DNA of 8,284 bases from Dethiosulfatibacter sp. (GTDB lineage Bacteria > Bacillota_A > Clostridia > Tissierellales > Dethiosulfatibacteraceae), in the NCBI GenBank assembly GCA_019084435.1, contig JAHRFV010000261.1, forward strand, positions 1 through 8,284, in the 5' to 3' direction. Positions 5,649 to 8,284 of this stretch are shown piece by piece. The notes under the pieces were generated by a model. That model saw only the letters and a program-made list of their open reading frames with translations, was not told where the DNA came from and made no database searches. Position 1 is the first letter of the stretch, and each line of letters opens with the position of its first letter. Both the position numbers and the translations under genes were made by a program.

Positions 5649-6956
5649 TTATTCAAATACAGTCTGTTCGGTTATCTCTGTTTCAAGAGCCTTTAAAGCC
5701 TTCTCAACCAGTCCTCTTCTCAGCGATTTCTCTTCCTCAGCTGTCAAGGAAGGGTTGCCCAATGGATGGGGTATAGCCACTGTCGGCACAATTCTATTAG
5801 CACCTACAGTCTTAGATATTGGAACTATAGTACACATATGAACAACAGCAATTCCTGCCCTTTCTATTTCCTTCACCATGGTTGCACCGCAACGCGTACA
5901 GGTACCTCAGGTGGATGTTAGGATAACTGCCTGGACCCCATTTGATATAAGATCCTTTGCTATTTCTTCTGAAAATGCTTTGGCATTGGCAACAGATGTT
6001 CCGTTACCTGTTGTGGTATAGAAGTAGTTGAACAGTTCTCCTATTCTGCCTTCCTTTTCCATGTCTCTAAGCACGTCAACAGGGATAACCCTGTCAGAGT
6101 CCAGATTGGCAAAAGTTGGGTCATAACCGCCATGAGCGGTTTCATGATCCTTTTCGGTCAGATTTCTGAACTTGGTGATATCATATTTGCCATATTTTGA
6201 GGCACTTGATGACTCTATATGGTCAGGATTTCCTTTAGGTACTATCCCTCCTGATGTGACTATAGCGATTTTCGTATGCGCCATGTCTTTGATTGCCGGA
6301 TTCGGATCTACACGATCGAAAGTAGGCATAGCAAACTCTGTTACAAATGTATCCTTTTTCATCTTCTGAATCAGCATGTCAACTGCTCTTTGTGATCCTC
6401 GTTGGTCTGCAAAGTAATTCTTTCTGAATCCCCTTTTGATATAGCCTTCTTCTTCAGGGGTTAGAATCTCTTCGTTTTTCAATAGTTTAAGGCCCAAAGA
6501 TACCATTTTTTTGACAGCATTTCTCATATCTACCGCGCTGTTTTTCGTCTCTACCAGATAGACTGACTTCTTGTACAAGTCAGCACCCGGATTTTCTATG
6601 TACATGCCCGACAATGCCTTAATGCCTAAACTATCCTGGACAGCTGCTGCAATATCACCACAGGCAACACCATATCTGCCTGCGTTGAAAGCTGGTCCGG
6701 CAACAAACAAATCAGGGTTGTACTGCTTGACCAATTCCAATATGGTTTCTCTGGTTTTTTCCATGTTCTCATTGTAGCAGGAATCTCCACAGACGACGGT
6801 AGCTACAATCTCAGCCTGGTCACCAAATGCAGCTTGAAAAGCTAGACCTGGTCCTACAACACCTTTTATAACTTCCGGCTGATGGTCTGCTTTTTCTTCT
6901 CCACCTATGCCTGCATAAAACTGATTAACATAATGTACTACTATGAATTTTGACAT
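5649..6956 (-). CDS. grdB: Glycine reductase complex protein B, selenoprotein subunit GrdB, with in-frame UGA read as selenocysteine
   Basis: GrdB joins with the two chains of GrdE to form protein B, which binds glycine as a Schiff base and transfers the carboxymethyl group to GrdA. The frame runs from ATG 6956 through TGA at 5909-5907 (residue 350) to TAA at 5651-5649, giving 435 residues, the expected size of about 47 kDa. The UGA lies in ILTSTUGTCTRCGATMVKEI, the U-x-x-C-x-x-C motif of GrdB. Other family signs are VVCGDSCYNE (57-66) and AGPAFNAGRYGVACGD (85-100). Without recoding it would stop at 349 residues, and a false 76-residue gene would appear downstream from ATG 5879. The start is preceded by a G-rich box (GGGGG, 6968-6964), less typical than in its neighbours. 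The glycine type, rather than the sarcosine or betaine paralogue, is inferred from the operon. Confidence 0.96.
5881..5893 (-). promoter_or_regulatory. Candidate SECIS hairpin after the grdB selenocysteine codon
   Basis: GTTGC (5893-5889) and GCAAC (5885-5881) form a perfect five-base-pair stem with a GGT loop. It begins 14 bases after the UGA. A short stem at about this distance with GGU in the loop recalls the apical part of the E. coli fdhF element, but the resemblance is limited and clostridial elements are poorly conserved. Confidence 0.4.
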
Positions 6957-6971
6957 CTTCTTACCCCCTTT

Positions 6972-8258
6972 CTAATAATCTCTAGCTGACAGTTTATTGA
7001 AACCAAGCTCATTGGTAGCCCCTATAATCGCCTGCAGCTCTATGGTTATGGTTCCATCTTCTGCAACGTTGCCGTTGAATCCACCGGCTATTTTGTCAAT
7101 AAACTCCATGTGTCCAATCACTTTCTTCATTGGTTTTAATATGATAATCTCATTGGCATTGCCACCGGTTATGACGGCGTTGGCTTTTTCATCAGCATCT
7201 GCCAATGGCTGTGACGCACCGTCTCTTCCGGCATATTCGTCAGTGATGATGACTGTATCAATACCCTTGTCTTCTATTTTCTTGCAGTTCATGATCAGGT
7301 CTGTGTCAGGATTTCCAAAGCCTTCCTGAGATATAATCACACCATCCACACCCAAAAATTCAGTGAGCTTTGCTGTCCAGTCTGATGATCTTTCCTTATC
7401 AGCAAGATACACATTTTCGTTGGTGATAATGACGCCTACAAAGTTAATCTCTATACCGTGTTTCTTGTACAAATCATGTACCACACAATTATTTTGATGA
7501 TGGTATGTTGTGTTCTTGTCGCATGCTGATACGCAGTTTCCACTTATGATAGCCCCATCCATCAGTTCTGTGGGATACAGTATTGTCGGAATGATATTTT
7601 TAGCATCCACGCCATAAACATAGGTATCATGTAGCAGGCCTTGACTTTGAAGCATTTGCACATAGGCAACCTTTGGCAGATCAGGATACTTCATAATGTT
7701 CTGCAATAAAGGCAATGTCTCATATACAGCAACTTGATCCGGTTCTAAATCTTTTGACAATTCTCCAAGAAAATTTGCTACTTTTACACCTGCTAATCTA
7801 ACTGATTTTTCGTGGTCCTGAGCCTTGACATTATCATGGCAATGACACACCATAACCAAGTTGTTTGTTTCGGAGAATGGCGTGTATTTAGCCCCTTCAC
7901 CCATCATGTCGATTATGCCTTCCTGAAAGCCTACTATCTTGCCAGATGTCACAACTGCAGCACCCTTAAGCACGTTTGTCTTACCTGTTCCTACAGTTTT
8001 TACTTTAGATACGACTCCTGGAAATATGCCACCCTCACTTTCTATCTTGACCCTTGGTTCGATAACATCCTTGACAGGTGTTATCCTGACTTCCTCACCA
8101 GGTCTAGCGATGTCAATCAATACTTCTTTGATATGCTCGTCTGCCATGACCAGTGATTCGATATCCTGCTTGTTGACGTATAGTTTGTTGTTCTTGATTT
8201 CTGACACATCACCAAACTGTATATCCTTGATCAGAATGTCCCTCAATTCTAATCTCAT
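6972..8258 (-). CDS. grdE: Glycine reductase complex protein B, proprotein GrdE
   Basis: GrdE is made as one chain that is cut in two; the new N-terminus of the C-terminal part becomes a pyruvoyl group that holds glycine as a Schiff base for GrdB. The cleavage site is visible: Asn241-Cys242 in DGAIISGNCVSACDKNTTYH (residues 234-253), matching the known Asn-Cys position of the family. Other conserved parts are ARPGEEVRITPVKDVIEPRV (51-70), FPGVVSKVKTVGTGKT (79-94), PYSETNN-like FSETNN (128-133), QGLLHDTYVYGVDAK (206-220) and VIITNENVYLADKERSSDW (276-294). The length of 428 residues is normal. ATG 8258 is preceded by GGAGGT (8269-8264) with five-base spacing. A CHCH run at 138-141 is curious. 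The gene is complete and is the first of the operon visible here; the operon promoter is outside the window. grdB follows after 15 bases. Confidence 0.96.
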   Translation of the reverse strand: MRLELRDILIKDIQFGDVSEIKNNKLYVNKQDIESLVMADEHIKEVLIDIARPGEEVRITPVKDVIEPRVKIESEGGIFPGVVSKVKTVGTGKTNVLKGAAVVTSGKIVGFQEGIIDMMGEGAKYTPFSETNNLVMVCHCHDNVKAQDHEKSVRLAGVKVANFLGELSKDLEPDQVAVYETLPLLQNIMKYPDLPKVAYVQMLQSQGLLHDTYVYGVDAKNIIPTILYPTELMDGAIISGNCVSACDKNTTYHHQNNCVVHDLYKKHGIEINFVGVIITNENVYLADKERSSDWTAKLTEFLGVDGVIISQEGFGNPDTDLIMNCKKIEDKGIDTVIITDEYAGRDGASQPLADADEKANAVITGGNANEIIILKPMKKVIGHMEFIDKIAGGFNGNVAEDGTITIELQAIIGATNELGFNKLSARDY

Positions 8259-8263
8259 AATTC

Positions 8264-8269
8264 ACCTCC
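8264..8269 (-). promoter_or_regulatory. Ribosome binding site of grdE
   Basis: GGAGGT on the minus strand at 8269-8264, five bases (GAATT) before ATG 8258. The remaining 15 bases to the window edge are A/T-rich and too short to judge a promoter. Confidence 0.75.
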
Positions 8270-8284
8270 AAAATATTTTTATAC

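Noticed and set aside
5649..5879. A separate 76-residue gene starting at ATG 5879
   Set aside because: It is the C-terminal end of GrdB after the selenocysteine motif, in the same frame.
5907..5909. In-frame stop in grdB as a nonsense mutation or sign of a pseudogene
   Set aside because: The UGA is at the exact place of the family selenocysteine, and the frame continues with the conserved C-x-x-C and C-terminal part.
7812..8156. Plus-strand open frame of 114 codons opposite grdE
   Set aside because: It is antisense to a conserved part of grdE, with no ribosome binding site or domain.
8278..8283. TATAAA upstream of grdE as the operon promoter
   Set aside because: It lies at the window edge with no room to see a -35 element and only nine bases before the ribosome binding site, so it cannot be supported.

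Overview
The window carries most of a selenium-dependent glycine reductase operon on the minus strand. The fairly low G+C content (judged by eye), strong GGAGG ribosome binding sites and the gene set suggest an anaerobic, amino-acid-fermenting member of the Clostridia or Tissierellia (Stickland fermenter). The species cannot be fixed from the sequence. Every recognisable gene is on the minus strand, so transcription runs from high to low coordinates.

Right part (8258 down to 1994): grdE, grdB, trxA, grdA, grdC, grdD. GrdE and GrdB form the substrate-binding protein B, GrdA is the small selenoprotein A, and GrdC plus GrdD form protein C, which releases acetyl phosphate. The thioredoxin supplies electrons. 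Two of the genes have an in-frame UGA that must be read as selenocysteine: grdB at 5907-5909 (residue 350, U-x-x-C-x-x-C) and grdA at 5134-5136 (residue 44, C-x-x-U). A standard gene caller would break or truncate both. GrdE keeps the Asn-Cys pair (241/242) where the proprotein is cleaved to form a pyruvoyl group. GrdD keeps the catalytic Cys near residue 360. As I recall, the usual clostridial order is trxB-trxA-grdE-grdA-grdB-grdC-grdD. Here trxA sits between grdB and grdA, and no trxB is in the window.

grdA looks as if it may be expressed partly on its own. There is a candidate promoter at the end of trxA, one hairpin over the grdA stop codon and a second strong hairpin between grdA and grdC.

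The junction at about 1915-1993 is dense. One long inverted repeat can act as the operon terminator, contains an extended -10 promoter element in its loop side, and has the ribosome binding site of the next gene in its 3' arm.

Left part (1914 down to 1): four closely spaced minus-strand genes that look co-transcribed. They are a 2H phosphoesterase (2'-5' RNA ligase-like), a small three-helix membrane protein, a VOC (glyoxalase-fold) protein and the N-terminal 219 residues of a GH3 glycosidase that runs off the window with a TTG start. They have no obvious link to glycine reductase.

The core system is well known. The unusual points are gene order, RNA structures and UGA usage rather than a new enzyme system. 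No stretch over 300 bases lacks a gene, and I saw no tRNA, rRNA, CRISPR array or insertion sequence.
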